Assembly: GCA_018335035.1 (NCBI GenBank)
Contig: JAGXKT010000002.1
Span: forward strand, 115,504 to 179,503
DNA: 64,000 nt
DNA from: Phycisphaerae bacterium
Lineage (GTDB): Bacteria; Planctomycetota; Phycisphaerae; SM23-33
Direction of reading: 5' to 3'
The position numbers were made by a program, and so were the translations under genes. Positions 63,009 through 64,000 of this stretch are shown one piece after another; within the stretch, counting starts at the first letter, position 1; every line of letters starts with the position of its first letter. The notes beneath the pieces are model-generated. The model searched no databases, was not told where the DNA came from, and saw only the letters and a program-made list of their open reading frames with translations.

Positions 63009-64000
63009 GTGGGCGAGCACAACGGACAAGCCGACCCGCTGACGGACGCGACGGCCGCCTGGATCGACGCGCAGCGCCTGCTCCGCCCGGAAACGGGGGT
63101 GCTGGTGGGCGTCTCCGGCGGGGCCGACAGCGTCGCGCTACTGGACGTGCTGTACGCGCTGGCCGCCCGGCCCGACCGCCGCTACCGGCTGACGGTGGGG
63201 CACCTGGACCACTGTCTGCGGGACGAGTCGCCGGCGGATGCGGCCTTCGTGGGCGACCTCGCCGCTCGCTACGGGCTGCCGGCGATCTGCGAGCAGGCGG
63301 ATGTCGCCGATGCCGCCGCACGCGGCGGGCGCAGCAGCGAGGACGCCGCGCGGATGGCGCGGTATCGCTTCTTGACCGCGGCCGCCCGGCGCTGCGGCGC
63401 TGCGGTCGTTGCCGTCGGCCATCACGCCGACGACAACGTCGAGACGATCCTCTACCGCATCTGCCGAGGCACGCACCTCCGCGGGCTGTCGGGCATGCCG
63501 CCCGCACGGACCCTCAACCCCGCGGTTACGCTGGTCCGCCCGCTGCTGACGGCGCGGCGCGAGCAGATCGAGGCCTACTGCCGACGTCGGCAACTCGCCT
63601 GGCGGACCGACGCGACCAACGCCGAGACGCGGTATCGGCGGAATGCCGTTCGCCACGAGCTGCTGCCGTGGATTCGCCGCCGGCTCAACCCGCGCGCCGA
63701 CGAGGCGTTGCTGCGGCTGGCTGGTGCGGCCGGGGAGGTCGAGGCCTGGGCGGTGCAGCAGGCCGAGGGCGTGCTGGCTGCGGCCATCGAGACGGACGAG
63801 AGCGACCGGCTGGTGCTGCGGTGTGCGGGCCTGGCGGATTGCTCGGGCGTCGTCCGCCGATATGCGTTGCGAGCGGCGGTCGAGCGGGTCGGCGTGCCGT
63901 TGCGGACGGTCGGCGCCGAGCGGCTGGCGGAGCTGGCCGCGGCGTGTGAGGCCGACGGCCCGCCCGCCGTCGCGCTGCCCGGCGGCTTCGAGGCCCGCCG
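63009..64000 (+). CDS. tilS: tRNA(Ile)-lysidine synthase, 5' part (runs off window)
   Basis: TilS converts the CAU anticodon wobble base of tRNA-Ile2 to lysidine, so it reads AUA. The PP-loop ATPase motif SGGADS lies near residue 37, followed by HLDHCLRDES, HHADDNVETILYR and RRNAVRHELLPWIRR, all TilS signatures. The frame starts with GTG at 63009 and is open to the right edge, so about 330 residues are visible. It is divergent from the membrane-protein gene. Confidence 0.94.
   Translation, partial: MGEHNGQADPLTDATAAWIDAQRLLRPETGVLVGVSGGADSVALLDVLYALAARPDRRYRLTVGHLDHCLRDESPADAAFVGDLAARYGLPAICEQADVADAAARGGRSSEDAARMARYRFLTAAARRCGAAVVAVGHHADDNVETILYRICRGTHLRGLSGMPPARTLNPAVTLVRPLLTARREQIEAYCRRRQLAWRTDATNAETRYRRNAVRHELLPWIRRRLNPRADEALLRLAGAAGEVEAWAVQQAEGVLAAAIETDESDRLVLRCAGLADCSGVVRRYALRAAVERVGVPLRTVGAERLAELAAACEADGPPAVALPGGFEAR

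Overview
The window is very GC-rich by eye and densely coded on both strands, with short intergenic gaps. The mix of genes suggests a high-GC member of the Planctomycetota, probably Phycisphaerae-like. The clues are a UroD-superfamily protein beside an AraC regulator, a P-ring-like protein fused to HEAT repeats, an EF-G-like second elongation factor, a DUF4139-like secreted protein, dnaA outside a dnaN/recF/gyrB context, and many palindromic intergenic repeats. This placement is inference, since no rRNA is present. Hydrogenase and metabolic genes suggest an anaerobic or facultative lifestyle.

Layout. 1-3134 (minus): an operon running off the left edge, with an unknown protein, a PqqD-like protein and a membrane-fusion-like protein carrying an internal duplication. 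3302-9427: xylose isomerase, L-aspartate oxidase, AraC regulator, UroD-like protein and a family 2 glycosyltransferase. 9529-15132: ileS, a MATE transporter and an MBL-fold hydrolase. 15255-20797: a complete TolC / adaptor / ABC ATPase / ABC permease operon of MacAB-TolC type. 20810-25790: ribD, tRNA-Val(GAC) and the classic rpsB-tsf-pyrH-frr operon. 26157-36276: a triple-LysM protein, a FlgI-like/HEAT/LysM-like lipoprotein, smc, dnaK and a lipoprotein hydrolase. 36235-37087: a RayT-type transposase bracketed by a duplicated 56-bp segment and hairpin repeats. 37131-38802: a phosphatase-family lipoprotein and tRNA-Val(UAC).

38926-47991: a hydrogenase island, hypF-hypC-hypD-hypE followed by four structural genes in the order beta-gamma-delta-alpha, as in archaeal sulfhydrogenases. 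This is best read as a group 3b (NADP-linked, bidirectional) [NiFe]-hydrogenase with most of its maturation set. 48230-64000: a DUF4139-like protein, topA, a small exported protein, a macro-domain protein, a GNAT acetyltransferase, dnaA with a DnaA-box leader, an M20 dipeptidase, rpmB, an EF-G-like GTPase, a polytopic membrane protein and the start of tilS.

Four kinds of signal recur. (1) Several genes (nadB, the glycosyltransferase, ribD, hypF, the GNAT gene, tilS) have a -10 hexamer ending only 6-10 nt before a start codon, which points to leaderless mRNAs. (2) At least five unrelated families of palindromic intergenic repeats are present, one of which supplies the stop codon of rpmB. (3) dnaK has an exact sigma-54 type -24/-12 element. 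(4) The LysM / FlgI-like gene pair and the left-edge operon are the best candidates for poorly described systems. No CRISPR array, prophage or restriction system was seen.
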